Shown piece by piece: positions 35,973-48,861 of a stretch of DNA of 64,000 nucleotides. The translations under genes and the position numbers were made by a program. Source of the DNA: Sequoia sempervirens (Eukaryota; Streptophyta; Pinopsida; Cupressales; Cupressaceae); NCBI GenBank assembly GCA_007258455.2, contig VDFB02270651.1, positions 486,697,151 to 486,761,150 of the forward strand, written 5' to 3'. The notes under the pieces were generated by a model. It worked only from the letters and a program-made list of their open reading frames with translations. It was not told where the DNA came from and made no database searches. Positions within the stretch are counted from its first letter, which is position 1. Each line of letters begins with the position of its first letter.

Positions 35973-36768
35973 GGGTATGTGCAGGATCATGGTGCGCCAA
36001 AAAGTGGCAATATTTGTAGGGTATGTGGCTGACGACTTTTTTTTCACCCAAATTAATGAAACGAAAAGGGTATTTAGAGGAGATTCTCATCTTTCCAAAA
36101 ATATAAATTATGATTTAATTTGAATTTAATAAATAATTATTATTCATTTTCTATTAGAGTTATGACTAAAGTCCTAATCAATAGGCTGATTGAAAAACAT
36201 CTATAACTTTCAAACGGTATCATATTTTTTGAATCCAAAACATGTGTCACATTTTATGCTTCACATACTATAGGATTAAAAAAAGAAACATTAAATTTCA
36301 TGAAGTTTTGACCAAGTTAAGGTGGTCAGACAGACGAGTTTTTATATTTTCTAAAAGTTGTAATAAAAAAATCATAATTAATTATTTACTTAGAAAAAAA
36401 TTACAAAAAAATATGCATCACATCCGGACATGAGTCCTCTACTTATATATAAAATCTTACAAAAAAATATTATAATTTTATTATAGTTAGGGTGGTCGGG
36501 AGACACACCTACTTCTTATTTTTTCCCTAAAATTTAAGTACTCTTGCATTGAAATTTCAAATTTTCACCAAATAGATTTTATTTATTTTTAAATAAACCT
36601 AGTATTTTAGAAACTACATTCAATTTTCTACAAATTCTATTCTTACATATTTTTGAAATAATATAGATAACTTATTCAAATATTTACGTCAAGTTGCCTA
36701 ACACTGATTTTTCTGAATTTTTTGCCACTTAAGGGCCTGTTTTTTGCATGATGATCCTGCACATACCC
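35973..36768. mobile_element. Short TIR DNA element, copy 2
   Basis: 796 bp with perfect 18-bp terminal inverted repeats GGGTATGTGCAGGATCAT, and a second shared inner block AAGTGGCAA at both ends. Flanking bases are GAAAA on the left and AAAAT on the right, so a duplication of up to four A is possible but ambiguous. The interior is AT-rich and has no transposase frame. The family is non-autonomous; the superfamily is not assigned. Confidence 0.9.
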
Positions 36769-36772
36769 AAAA

Positions 36773-37998
36773 TTTACTTATTCATTTCTCCTTTGTATAA
36801 GCATGTCATTCTTCTATCAAGTTTGCATAAATAGGGGCTAACAAAAAAATGAGTTTTATTGATGTGTACCTAAGCACTAGAGAAAATAACAACAAAATTT
36901 CCTCCTTTGTATTGGCATGTACCAACTACTAGGCATATGACATTACTCATTAGAAATCATATTAACCCTTTGTATTCACACACCTAAGATTTTGGCATAC
37001 GTCTATACACTATTTGGTCACCATCCTTTGCTTTGGTGTGTGCTAAAGGATTTCAACATGCCAATACATTGGCTTATCAACAATGCATGCCTAGACTCTT
37101 TTAATGTGCATGTTACCATCTGGGTACATGTAGAACACTATCTTTGATTTTAGAGGTTATGAGAGAGAGATTAGAGTGATTTGACTATAAAGCTAATAAA
37201 TCTCCTTGAGCCACTTTACTACTAACATCCTTCAAGGGAAATAAACAAGGATGGGTGTTTAAAGAGTACTTCATGGGAGGAATTCACTTAACAAAATTTC
37301 CTATAAAGTAGAGAATCATACATAGTACAAACACCATTCTTCCTCCATGGGAAGTGAAATAAGTCATCCACCCTAAAGAACAATGGGACAAACCTTTCCA
37401 AGACTAATTTTGTAAAGATGGAAAATGAGTTCATTTTATATTGGGAAAAGAGTACAAATATGGTTCACACAAGCAATCTACATAAAAATAAAAATAAAGC
37501 CAAGCTCCCAAGGAGCACAAGAAACAACAATTACATATAGAAAACCTACCCACTAGGAGCATGTAGCGAAACCAAAAACTAGCATTAACGCAAAGTCAAA
37601 TGACCCAATATAGAGAAAAATCCAACACAATTAGAAGCAATTCAATTTTCTCATTCCTTTCCTTACTAGATTCTTTATTATTAAATAATGCCAACAAATC
37701 CAAAACCTATCCTCTCAACAGTTTTCACCCTAAAATCTATAGTTGTCGGGATTCTCCATTTTGGGAACATAGACAATGTACCAGTCCCCATACCCAAAAT
37801 TTCCGGTGAATCATTTACATATAAAATAGTCGTCTCCTTATTCATTTAACTCACGTGCCCTAATTTGATTGGCATCCCCGTCCCCGTACCAGTACCTGTA
37901 CCCTCTGTCTCCTGGCAACTATGCTAAAATCCACGCACTCCTTAGTCCACCACTAGATAGGATCCCTTGGAAGCTCTAAAAGGTTTAGGAACATGACT
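36773..37998. other. Unassigned stretch
   Basis: No gene recognised. There is a loose repetition of CTTTGTATTGGCATG-like words at 36790-37030 and a short tract of CCCCGTCCCCGTACC type near 37880. Confidence 0.35.
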
Positions 37999-38821
37999 TG
38001 TAATGTCTCTTTACGGTCCATTGCAACATTCTTGGAAAGTTCCAAGATTATAGGAGAGCGTCAATTTTATCAAAACATTTTTTTGAAAATAGTAGTGTTC
38101 CAAGAGTCAAAAAGAATTCAACGGTTTTTTTTAATGTATATCCAACTTTCAGGGGGCATTCTAGAGATTTCCTACATCCTTGGAGCACCAACTTTCCTAA
38201 TATCTTGGGATGTGTGGATAAAAGTAATTAAATAAATAATTTAAGTTGTCTTAAGGTGAATTTATATTATAAAGACAACTTATGTTTATTTATTTATTTA
38301 TTTATTTTAAAGGGTGGCTTACGTCATAAAGTGTTTTTAAAAGAGGGCCAAAAAGTGTCAACACTAGGAATGGGGTACAAATGATTTAAAGGTTATTATT
38401 TAAAAAATACATTGAAATGGAGAGTTAAAAGTGGCATTTAACTATTAAAAGTTTTCAAAAAGTCACTTTATTTTATTATTAAGGAAAAAAGGGATTTTTC
38501 AAAGAAAGCAATGAAAAAGAAAAATAATGTGTTTTTTCCTAGGTGATTAGTTCCTCTATTGCAAAGAGAAATTGATCCACATACAACTTCATTCAATTAG
38601 TCATGAGGAAAAGCTTAGCTCTCGACAAGTGGAGAAGTTAATGATCATGCATAGTGCCTTGCAATTTCAAGATCAAAATATTTATAGATCTTAGGCAGCC
38701 TTTGTATGGAATACTTGTGCTAAGATCTTGGGATTATATTTGTAAAAGGAATTGAAGTAGTGTTTTACAAATTGCATAAATATTTTAGATTTCCTTTTTA
38801 AGAATTAGGGGTGAGTTGTCA
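37999..38821 (+). repeat. Probable 5-prime LTR of gag-extension element
   Basis: Starts TGTAATGTCTC, close to the TGTAATGTCCCC start of the LTRs at 14022 and 18674. It ends GAGTTGTCA just before a degenerate primer-site-like TTGTGCCATCAGG (38824). A TTTA microsatellite lies at about 38284-38307. No partner LTR was found, so the boundaries rest on the end motifs alone. Confidence 0.5.
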
Positions 38822-38951
38822 ATTTGTGCCATCAGGTACAAATATGGATAGAAACATACAAGTCAAGCATTCTTGGGCCCATTAGGATGGCTTATGTACT
38901 GATAGGTATAGAGCTATCATCTTTGACAATGTTTGTGGCTACCCGAATGTT

Positions 38952-41519
38952 ATGCCACCTAAGATCAGGGATAAGATACCAAAGTTTAGTTGTGAAAAAT
39001 CAAAATCAACAAATGAACATCTCCAAGAATTTGTAGATGTAATGGGTGATTCTAAGGTTGACTTTGAGGATGTGGTAATGAAACTTTTTGTTCAATCATT
39101 AAAAGGAGATGCAAGAGATTGGTTCTCTTTTCTACCTACTTCCTCAATACACTGTTGGAATGAACTCAAGGATGCTTTCCTTGAGCAATTTGGTAATAGG
39201 ATAAATCCAGGTATGATAAGAAAAAAATTTATGCAAATCCATATAAGTAAAGATGAATTGGTCCCTGCATTTAATATTTGATTTGCAAAGGTTGTAAAAA
39301 GAATCCCTGAATACATAAGACCAAATGATGTAGAGTGCTTGGTTGTATACTTAGGAAAATTTCATAGAAATATGAGTTTCTTGTTGATAGAAAAAGAACC
39401 TACAACCTTGCAGCAAGCTTATCAAGAGGCTATAAATATTGAGAATATTCTAAAATACTCAATTATGAGGAGATCTACAGTGACAGATGTTGCTAGTTCT
39501 AGTAGTGTCCAGACAATCCAACTGAGTCAACTAGAAAGGAAGAATGTTCATCAGGATGAGGACCCTCTAGATATTGTACTCACGCCATTTGCAAGAAATG
39601 AAAAGCAAGCATCAACCTCTAGCCAACCATGCATGGGAGGGATGGAATTGATGTTAGCTATTGGGAAATTGTATGAAGTAAAGAGACATACAAAGGAGTC
39701 ACCATATGACTTGTTTTCAAGATTCTTGGATATTTTGATGGAGATTCCCATTGTACTTAGGCCTAATGATTTAATTTGTATTAACCTATTTTGTGAAGCC
39801 TACACACCAGGATCAAGTCAATGGCCTGAAGATGTGAAGTCGCAAAGCATTGATCAAGTAGTAGATTAGATAGGTATGGTCAAAGAGGGCGAACATGGTT
39901 AGACATATCCAATTTTTTCTCATAATGTGGATAATGATTATAATAGTGAGGAAAGACAAAGATCAATGTTAGTAGATCAACAAGAAGCATTAGTTTCTTG
40001 ACAATTAGCTATTGAGTGCCATCATTTCAGAGATAGTCTAGAGATAGATGCACCTAGCAGTGATGAGGGCAAAGAAACAAAATGTGAGATCAAGGAGGTC
40101 ATATCTCACTACTTCCCTCTAGATGTCTTGGGCCATAAGCCTATGCATGAAATACATGAAATTGCACAAATGGATTATTCTAGAATACATCCTATGTCAA
40201 CTAGTAGTAGAGTTACACCTTGTGTTTATGGCAAAGCACAAATAAGGAATCAAGGAGGTGAAGTCAAGTCTAAACAATATTCAGTTGAATATGATTCCTC
40301 TTATGAATTAAAGATAGAATCCATGGCTTCTAGTAATGGGTATGTTAATAGCCTTGAGGGGATTTTCTTTTTTGGTCGTGAAAAATTTTCCTCATGTGAA
40401 GAACTTTCAGAGCATGGATCTATTGCTATAAACACAAGTGATGAAGAGGATGGTGAATGTACTTCTTTTTGCTCCTCAGATGACTATACTAATATTGGAT
40501 GCTTTGACCACCAAGGTCAAGGGATTTTTCTTGATGAAGATGATGAGACACATCCAATTATATCCAAGATATGGCAAAACTCTTTATTCAATGAGTCCAT
40601 GTGTGAAATTAAAGATACAAAGGATGATGTTTATTGGTGTAGGAATAATCCTCTATTTGAGGACAACACTGACGAACTCTCATCAAACATTATTAATACA
40701 CATGTTGCAAAGGACATAAAAAAGTACCAGGGTGATAATTCATTTGAAAATATTGCCCCTGACTTAATACTTTTTCAACTGAAATAAAAATCTAGTGGCA
40801 CAAATATGATGAGGATTACCTGTTAGCAGGGGGTTGAGTTCCTACCAGCATATGATCTACAGTGTAGTAAAGGGTAGGGTAAGGAGGAAAATTATCTTTA
40901 GTGATCAGAGGACTAATTAGGATAGATGCACCAACATTTCAATGACATCATGTTATGTTGAAGAGAAGCATCATACTGATTGGCACATACATTTGATCCA
41001 TATAAAAAGCAATATGAAATTGCAGACAACCAAGGGAATTTCACTAGTCAGTATGAGGCCGTAGTTGAGTTCTTTGTAGATACTCCTTATCTTTTGGATA
41101 TGATTATGGAATTCCTTTCACCCACCAAAGACAATGTTGATAAGAGATACATAAAAGAGGTATATGATTTTACTATTACATTTTCTAATCTTATGAAAGA
41201 ATTTCTAGATGCAAGCCGAAGTGCTTATGAAATTTTCAAGTTTGATGAACGATTTGGGTGTGATACCACACCTCATTATGATGCAGAATATGAGAGTTAT
41301 GTATTTTCAATATAATTTGATGAATTCATGAGGGGAAAGGATGCCTTTGGCATTACTATCTCAATTATTATGGGCAGTACTAATTGTGATGAAGTTAGAC
41401 ACCTAGAAGTGCACAACATGCATGAAAATCAAATGTTAGTGAAACAAGCTAAGGTGTTTGATAGAGGTAATAACTACCCCTATGTTTTGGGGGCCATGGG
41501 CCTCCAATTTGAGGATTGA
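38952..41519 (+). pseudogene. Gag with long acidic in-frame extension, RT-less
   Basis: Open pieces 38952-39281, 39339-39869, 40128-40787, 40980-41315 and 41328-41519 all lie in one frame, spanning 856 codons broken only by stops. Residues 1-175 are a gypsy gag capsid: MPPKIRDKIPKFSCEKSKST, LKGDARDWFSFLP, WNELKDAFLEQFGNRINPGM. After the gag comes a second unit, GGMELMLAIGKLYEVKRHTK with RPNDLICINLFCEAYTPGS, then a 220-codon Asp/Glu/Ser-rich stretch containing HPIISKIWQNSLFNESMCE and a further acidic C-terminal part. No zinc knuckle, protease or RT follows. Stops at 39279 and near 40001 are TGA where CGA would fit. It is a decayed non-autonomous element ORF. The gag call is firm; the extension has no recognised function. 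Confidence 0.75.
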
Positions 41520-42837
41520 AGCCAATGGTTTATATGAGGATTTTGTATTGTAATTATGTAAATTGTGTACATAGGGTTTTGGTTTTCCTTGTTGTGTTTG
41601 CTTGCCTTGTCTAGGTAAGTCCCTCTTTTGTCCTTTTGTCCTAGTTTGCTTCAACCAAAGTTTCTATTTCTCACCATATCCACTAGTGGTATGCATCCCC
41701 AAGCATAAGCCACTGTTGGAGCTTCCAAAATCTTGATGGATGTTCCTCTTCTTGGATCTAGTCATCCTCTTTGATGAACCATTGTTCTCATAGGTGAGTA
41801 GGGTTTTGTTCATAGAAGCTTGAAAATGTTATAAATTTTGGTTGACTGGCTTGGTCAGTCATCAACCCCTTAAGTTATCTCTCGATCCATTCGACACGTC
41901 AGTCTACTGGCCCCATTATCCCAAAGAACCAGTTATCATTTTCCCACCACATTGTGCGTCTTTTCCTTAACTCGGGTTTTAATTTTAACCGGGTGACTTA
42001 AGCACTAAGCCATTCACCCCAGTGGTCACATTTCCATCAGTTTGTCCATTTAATACTAACATTTTGAAATGTGTAGATTTCAAGATTCAAAGATCGGGGA
42101 GAAGATCTCAACTATACTCTACCAGCCCGTGGGAGTTAAGTGACATCAAGTTAAATATAGTAAGGTCGGAGAGAAGCTGACACAAGTTCATTTAAAGTGT
42201 GGGGCCCACTCCCCACTATTTCTCCCATGGCCCGACATGTTCAACGAGTGGTTGAGATCAATCTGGAAGAACGATCTTCACCATTCCCCGCTGGCTCATT
42301 GAATGAAACTGAATGGTGGTTAAAACCAACAAGATTAGTGAGATCTCAACACCTATCCCCACTCACTCAGACTGTGGAGCCCACATATAGAGATGGTGTC
42401 ATCCAACATGGATGAGAATGATTTGTTGAGAACACTTTAGCGAAGCACCACTCAAAATCAAAGGAGGTCAAACAAAAGTTGGTTGTCTGATCACCCATCA
42501 AGGTAGAAGATTGACAGATAACATTTGAAGTTAGCGGAATAACATGTGATTACCAATTTTAATCTACACAACTAGCCTGAATTAATGGCTAACATCCTAC
42601 AAAGTGATTGAGTTGATCTCAATTCGTGTGGCAATGCATATGCTGGTAATCATGAAGGGTTGTCTACAGATCCATGCAACTAGGAATTAAATAGTGCTAG
42701 TACATCTACCAATGAGCTTCCAGGGTTACGCATGTGTGATGAACACTAAGTGTGAATGCCATTGCTCCACTCAATAAATACAACAAAGGTAATTGCTATT
42801 CATGTTAATATCAGTCAGCAATTAGTCATTTTCTAGT
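41520..42837. other. Unassigned stretch
   Basis: No frame or RNA gene that I can support. The frame at 42197-42415 is short and has no recognisable domain. Confidence 0.35.
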
Positions 42838-43185
42838 GTGACTAAATATCAAGAGAGGAAAATGAGCAAACCAATAAGAAATTTTGTTTGCTTGAATTCA
42901 CTAAGGCCTAGTTCGGATGCATCAGAAGCTTCTTCTAGAATGAAGGTAGGTATTTCTATGGAAAATCCTAGACTAGCACCTAGTAGATGTAGTCAAAGAC
43001 TACAATTTCAGGGTGATGTTGCAGAAAGAACAAATAATAGAGGAAAAGGCCTAGTGCACTCTCTCACTAGATCACAACAAAAAGTAAGGTATGGGCATGG
43101 CTCCTCTAGATGCAAGCATTCACCTATTAACCTTACGAGTGGCTCATTTGATAGTGGCACTGAGACTAACTCTGCTTATGGCTGA
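42838..43185 (+). pseudogene. Unrecognised coding-like fragment
   Basis: 115-codon frame with LNSLRPSSDASEASSRMK, SRCSQRLQFQGDVAERTNN and Ser/Arg-rich composition. Reading continues past one stop as LALLNDGLPFDEEVIFVAPL to about 43260. It is likely the end of a transposon ORF, because a promoter-like LTR sequence follows from about 43660, but no family is recognised. Confidence 0.3.
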
Positions 43186-43659
43186 TATTTGGCTTTGTTG
43201 AATGATGGTCTTCCTTTTGATGAGGAGGTGATTTTTGTTGCGCCGTTGGAAGTCAAGACCCCTAGTGGGTGAATTCTAACCATCTTAAACAAAGAAAATA
43301 AGGAGGATGAAGCCGAGGTGTCCTCCCTTCCTTCGACAATGAGAAGTAGTCATGTCTATCATGGGCATGGCACTGGTGATGGTGGGGTGATGGGTAATTG
43401 AGTATTTATTGTGTGTGGTGTTTAAAGATTTTTTGTTGAAGCATTGTGTTGTGGTGGTCTTGGTTTTTGTGTCAGTTGTGTGCCTTTGTGGCATTTTGGA
43501 CACCTGGTTTGTGGTGGTGCAAATGGCGACAAGGAGAGTTTTGGCGGTAATTTTCATTTCTCTTCTTGATTGGCGGTTACATTTTGGTTTTCCCCAGTTG
43601 CACCATTTTATGAAGATTCAACATGTGGGGGTTTTTGAAATGCAAAGAAAATGCAGTTA

Positions 43660-44450
43660 AAATTTTGTTGAAATGAAAAATTTGTAACAAAACAACATCT
43701 AAGCCTGAAGCTTCTCACTTCCCTTGTGTTATAAAAGGGAAACCAAGGCTCAAAGAAAAGGGGGGGCACTCTAGTTAGGTTTTTTTGGTCGAATGTATAC
43801 TAATAGATAGGAATAGAGTAGTTTGTTAGCTTGCGGTTTTATGAATGAACTTATGCAAGTACCTTAAATTGTTTCTCAGACATGATTCAAGTACAAGAAA
43901 ATATATATAATTCTGATATATTTCTCTCCTATGAGTCTGGGTGAATTTTGAATGAAATATTAATGATATTTCTATTCTTCTTTGAATATTTGTTCGAATG
44001 CATGTCTCTGTTCTTTGTGTTGATTCAAGTAATCAATTAAATACTTAGATGGGGCCATGAATTTACGTTCATTTGCAAGGATTTTCTAAGTAGTGATTTA
44101 TTAGAAAATTTGAACTTCATAATGCAAAGTATTGTGTGAGTAGTCTATTTTATTATTGGGTCATCTCTATTTTACTAATTCTTGCATGTGTGACTCCATT
44201 TTTCCCAATAAATACAACATTAATTTTTTCCTTAATGATTTACCTAAGGGGTTAATCAGATAATCATTCAATGGCCAACCTACAGCCAGGGTTTAAATTC
44301 ATTGATTCAAAGGTTCATGTATGGAAATTCCCATTAAGAATGTCTATACTTTGATGAATAGGTAGTAGATTATTTAGAAACGAGAAAATTTCTTAGTAAT
44401 TGTTGCATTATTATCCTTCATTCAAATGTGATATGTGTAATGATGTGTTC
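43660..44450 (+). repeat. Possible LTR with TATA box
   Basis: TATAAAAG at 43730-43737 is followed by a T-rich, LTR-like U5 sequence. No paired copy, primer site or duplication was found, so this rests on promoter-like composition only. Confidence 0.25.
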
Positions 44451-45479
44451 AACATAGCTAAATCTTAAACAAATACATTAGGAATAACCTCCTTGGCCCC
44501 ATAGAGCCTAAAGTGTAGAGGATCTTAGTCCTTGACTAGATCTTGTTAGTTGGCCATTCATTTCAAGAGTCTTGAGTATAGGAATTGGCTATTCCTTAGA
44601 GATGTCTTACGTGTAGTGGAAAAAACCAACAAGATCTAGGTTTTTTGTATGAAAATGAAAATGCATACTCACTTTGGGGTGACAAAACTCATGGTAGTTT
44701 GTTAGGTGAGAAACATATGCTCAGCTGGTATGCACTCACAAACACACAGGTGGATATGGGGAAAGTCGTGTATCAAAATGGGCTTCCCACTCAACCATAT
44801 CAAAGTTATATCTCCTGATAACTTTAATAAATCACTACAAAGGAAAATGTTGGTTTGTGCTTCATGAGACAAGCAAAGCTTCATATGCTTAGAACTCATG
44901 AAAAAAATGTGATAGCACCACAGGCATGCAAGTTGTGTTATGTAAGCTGGTCTTTGAAATGTAAAAATGTAAAATAAATGTCCAAATGAGTCTTCTTAAG
45001 TTCGTGCAAGGTCTATAACTTAGGGGGCATTGTGTCTAATGTCTCCAAGAGAGGAACAATCAAAGAATAGAATATTCACAACTTAGGGGATGTAGTGCAT
45101 CACATCAGGCCACTAAGAGGAATGTAATATGCTTAGATAGATCACACTTATGAAGGACATCACACCCAATGTCATCCACAAATTGAAAAGAGCATTGTAT
45201 GAAGTGACAAGGATACACTAAGAACCAAGAATGCAAATGAATAATACCAATGTATTCCCCCACTTTAAAGGGATTGCTAAACACCATTTTGTGAGCAATT
45301 ACTTTAAAGTAGAGTAATGCAAAATGCAAAAAGAAACAAGACATGACAGCCAGCTTGGAATGCCCCCATGCCAAGTCATACGTTTCCAAGTAAGGTTGCT
45401 TCATGTGAAGGAAAAGGAATAAAAGAAAGAATTGTTTCCCCCAAAAAGGAACATACCAAACACATAAGGGATGTATGGA
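44451..45479. other. Unassigned stretch
   Basis: No coding frame with a recognisable domain on either strand. It probably belongs to the 3-prime part of the minus-strand gypsy element, whose left LTR I could not find. Confidence 0.3.
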
Positions 45480-45483
45480 TTTT

Positions 45484-45975
45484 GGGTCAGCATGTTTGTT
45501 GTTGCAATGTTTTTATCAAAGAGCTTAGAACTGTCATCATTCCCTAAATACATAGAACTCGAAGAATGACACAAAGAGGGAAAAAAGAAAGAAAAAGAAA
45601 GTCCATTTTGGGTCAACATGGAAGAGACATTACAGTCTCAACGCTTTGCATCATCCCCAAAAGGAGAAACACAAGCGAAAAGAAAATGAAAAGGAGAAAA
45701 GAAGAGGAAAAGCTTTTGGGTCAACATGAAGGAGACATTTTGGTCTCAATGCCTTGCATCATCCCCAAAAGGAAAAACACAAGAAAAGAAAAAGAAAAAG
45801 GAAAAGGGACCGATTGGGTCAACATGGAAGAGACATTGGACATCTCAATGCTTTGCGTCATTTGCAAAAGGAAAAAAAAAAAGTAAAAAAGAAAAGGATA
45901 TTTTGGGTCAACATGGAAGAGACATAGGGAGTCTCAATGCTTTGCGTCATACCCAAAAGGAAAACACAAAACAAA
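45484..45975 (-). repeat. Purine-rich tandem array, about 90-110 bp units
   Basis: GGGTCAACATGGAAGAGACA starts at 45610, 45718 (ATGAAGGAG variant), 45816 and 45905, with a degenerate first unit at 45484. Each is followed by TCTCAATGCTTTGCRTCAT, CCCAAAAGG and an AAAGAAA-rich tract. Unit length shrinks from 108 to 98 to 89 through changes in the A/G tract. Confidence 0.85.
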
Positions 45976-46144
45976 AGTGAAAAAGAAAGGATAAAGCTCA
46001 ACATATAGAAGAATAGAGGTAAAAATGGAGGAAGTGCACAAAGATAGAACATCAAACAAACATTATGGGGGAACATGATACACAAATACAATCAAAGAAG
46101 AGAAAAAAGAAAAAGGAAAATGTAAAAGGGCTAGAAAATGCAAG

Positions 46145-48400
46145 TCAACCATCTAACAAGTCATCCACCTCCCAATCATCTTTAGTGTATTGTGAGGGTG
46201 GTTGACTGTCCAAAGGGAGAATTGCAAGTACCAAACTAGGGGAAGTACCTGGTTCCTCACTTGGTGTAGGATATTGATCATTTAAACTCATGGAAGAGGA
46301 AAAAAAATAATTTAAATCATTATACACCTCATCATCAATTTTAGAAATATCCTCATCATCATCATCATCATCAAGATTAATCATGACATGAGGACAGGTG
46401 GTAATTTCCAATGAAGGATGTATCAGGAGTTGTGGTTGTTGTATCAAATCATTTTGTTGTAATGGTTGTAACGTACTATCTTGTGGTGAGTCAAGAGGAG
46501 GAGCATGATCAGGTATCACTTCTATCAAAGGCAGAGGTTGATTTTCTTGGCTTCTATTTGTAATTGATGGGAAAGGAGATGACGTCAATGCCTATGCTCC
46601 CTAGCACCATGATTTCTTTTGATTCTATTATGAAGTTGTGTAGGTGTAATAGTGGATCACTCCACCATAGGATCCTTTTCTTCTCAAGGAGGAGGAACAA
46701 AAGGAACCAAAAGAGATGGGTCAATCGCTTTCTCTTTAGATTTATAAACTTGTTTAAGGTGAGGAGGCATGACAAGGTTGGTTTCATTATCTCTTGGATG
46801 TTTAGACAATGAAGGTGACTTCAATGTTTATTGTTGGTTGCATGTGAGGTTGCAATGTTTGTTCATGTTTGGATTCAGGTTGAAGCATGGTCTCATCTAA
46901 GATGGGAATGACAAAAGTGGATGGGGAGATGTGGTGAAGAGACAATTCAATGATTCGATTGGCTTTTAACTTTTGATAGGTAATGAAAAATAAGTCCTTG
47001 TGAGGGGTGATGGGTTCCATAGGTTCAAGCCAAAAGGCTTCTAAGGAAAAGTTACCTTTAGAGGACAATGGAATAAAACCACTATGGTGTATGGTAAATA
47101 ACTCATTTTCAAGTGGATACTTCAAACATTTGTGAATTCCTGAAGGGACAACTTTCATTGAGTGAAGTGAAGGATGACCTAGCCACAAATGAAATTGATC
47201 CAATTGTGGAATGATAGAAAATCTTGCATCCAATGTTTTAGGTCCTATCTATAATGGGAGTACAATCGATCTGATCATAGGGAAGGCAAAACCAGTATGT
47301 GTTTTAATCCATGTTCTTGGTTTGTTGTAATCATCTTGATAAAGATCATGCAATACCAAAAGCTCTTCTATGATCACATTCATACCATAGGAAGAATCTA
47401 TTAATATCCCATTGGTGGGTTTATCATAGATGTAGTCGGCTATGTAAAGAGGACCATCTGGAAGGTTTTTAAGTATATCATGAGAAGAAAAAGTAATATC
47501 AAGATATTGTTTTTTGTGGCCCTTACAAGGGATAACATCTATCATTCCTATCATTTCATCAATAGGATTAGTATGTGTAATAGTTGGAGTAATATCATGT
47601 TGTTCATTAGTTGTATCAACATTCATCACATCATTGTTTGAAGGTTCATTGGCTTTGATAAATGTAACATTGTGTTTAGGCATGGGATTGGTAAAGATTT
47701 TCAAATTCTAATTGGTGGGAGCAATGAACTTATTGCCTTGATCTTTGACACCCGCAATGGATAGACAACTAGAATCAATGAGGTCTTGTACTATATGCTT
47801 GAGATGCTTACATTGTTTTGTGTCATGTCCATTTTGGTGATGAAAATGATAATAAGCATTTGGTTTAAAGGTGGGGGATAAAGGTTTGGTTGGTTCAAGG
47901 GGTTTGACTGTAGGCAAAGTGATGATCTGTTGTTGTAGCAATTGATTCATTGTGTTATAGAGGGTATCAGGTAAAGGGGAAAACTATCTCTTTTGGTCCC
48001 CATAGGTAAAGGGCACAACCACTTTAACAACAACCACTTAATTAGGAATGGTTTGAGTTGTTTTTGAAGGAGGGGGATTGAACTATAAAAATCCTCTATT
48101 TGGTTTTCTAAAGTTTTGCGCATTGTTTTGGTTGCTTTGGTTAGACCTCTTAGCTTGGTTAGGAGTGGACTTTGAATCATGACTAGTAACTGAGTTGTGA
48201 TAGTCACAAAGGGTTGTGCATAAATGAATGAAGGAAGAATTTTTTATCATGGTCAACCTATCATGAATGTGAGCTTTCAATTTTTCAATAAACATCTTTT
48301 GGAGATGTGAATCAAGAATCTTAACATCTACTTGAGCATACAATGACTGATAGCGTGAAATTAATTCAATGATTTTTCATCCGCATTTTGTTTACACCTC
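46145..48400 (-). pseudogene. Ty3/gypsy gag C-terminus and protease region
   Basis: Minus-strand pieces starting at 48343, 47950, 47704, 47233 and 46588 share one frame down to 46145. Order: end of gag (DSHLQKMFIEKLKAHIHDRL), a zinc-binding segment YYHFHHQNGHDTKQCKHLKH with the first cysteine replaced, then a protease-like segment DGPLYIADYIYDKPTNGILI with SSYGMNVI. After that comes FHLWLGHPSLHSMKVVPSGI, the LGRPW-type segment common after gypsy protease, and an acidic tail with a seven-Asp run from a CAT repeat (46352-46375). No RT follows, so the element is truncated or non-autonomous. Stops such as that at 47708-47710 are TAG at CAG-type positions. Confidence 0.8.
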
Positions 48401-48861
48401 ATTAAATCAACCATTGTATTTTTGGGAGTTATATGGACTTGGAAATGACTTATAAAAGCATCAAAAAATTCATTAAATGATTGGATACAATGATTTGGTA
48501 AGATTGAAAACCACTCCAGTGGAGTGTCCTTTAAGGTCATGGGGAATTGTTTAGCTAATTATTTATCATCAAGGACAAAGTCACTGCACAAGGCTATATA
48601 GGCATTAAAATGATTAGTAGGGTCTCTTTTACCTTCGTACTTCTCAAACTAAGGCATCTCAATTCCTTGTGGCATTAGGGTTTTTAAGATCTCTAAAGAT
48701 AATGAGCTACTATGGGCATAGTATGTGGGTGGTGTGGTTTGATTTTGGTTAATGGTGGATATTTGTTGTTGCATGGAAGAAACAATTTGGAAGAGTTGTG
48801 TATTGAGAGGGTCAGTGTAAGTGGTATGAGGTGGAAGAGAGAATGGTGATGGAGTGTATGT

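Noticed and set aside
37600..37809. 69-codon ORF
   Set aside because: Ser/Asn-rich chance frame without neighbours or conserved motif.
43660..44900. 3-prime LTR of the minus-strand gypsy element
   Set aside because: I looked for reverse-complement matches to the LTR at 51.2-53.0 kb and found none, and the TATA box here points the other way.
45566..45980. Lys/Glu-rich plus-strand ORFs
   Set aside because: Translation of a purine-rich tandem array; low complexity and no support.
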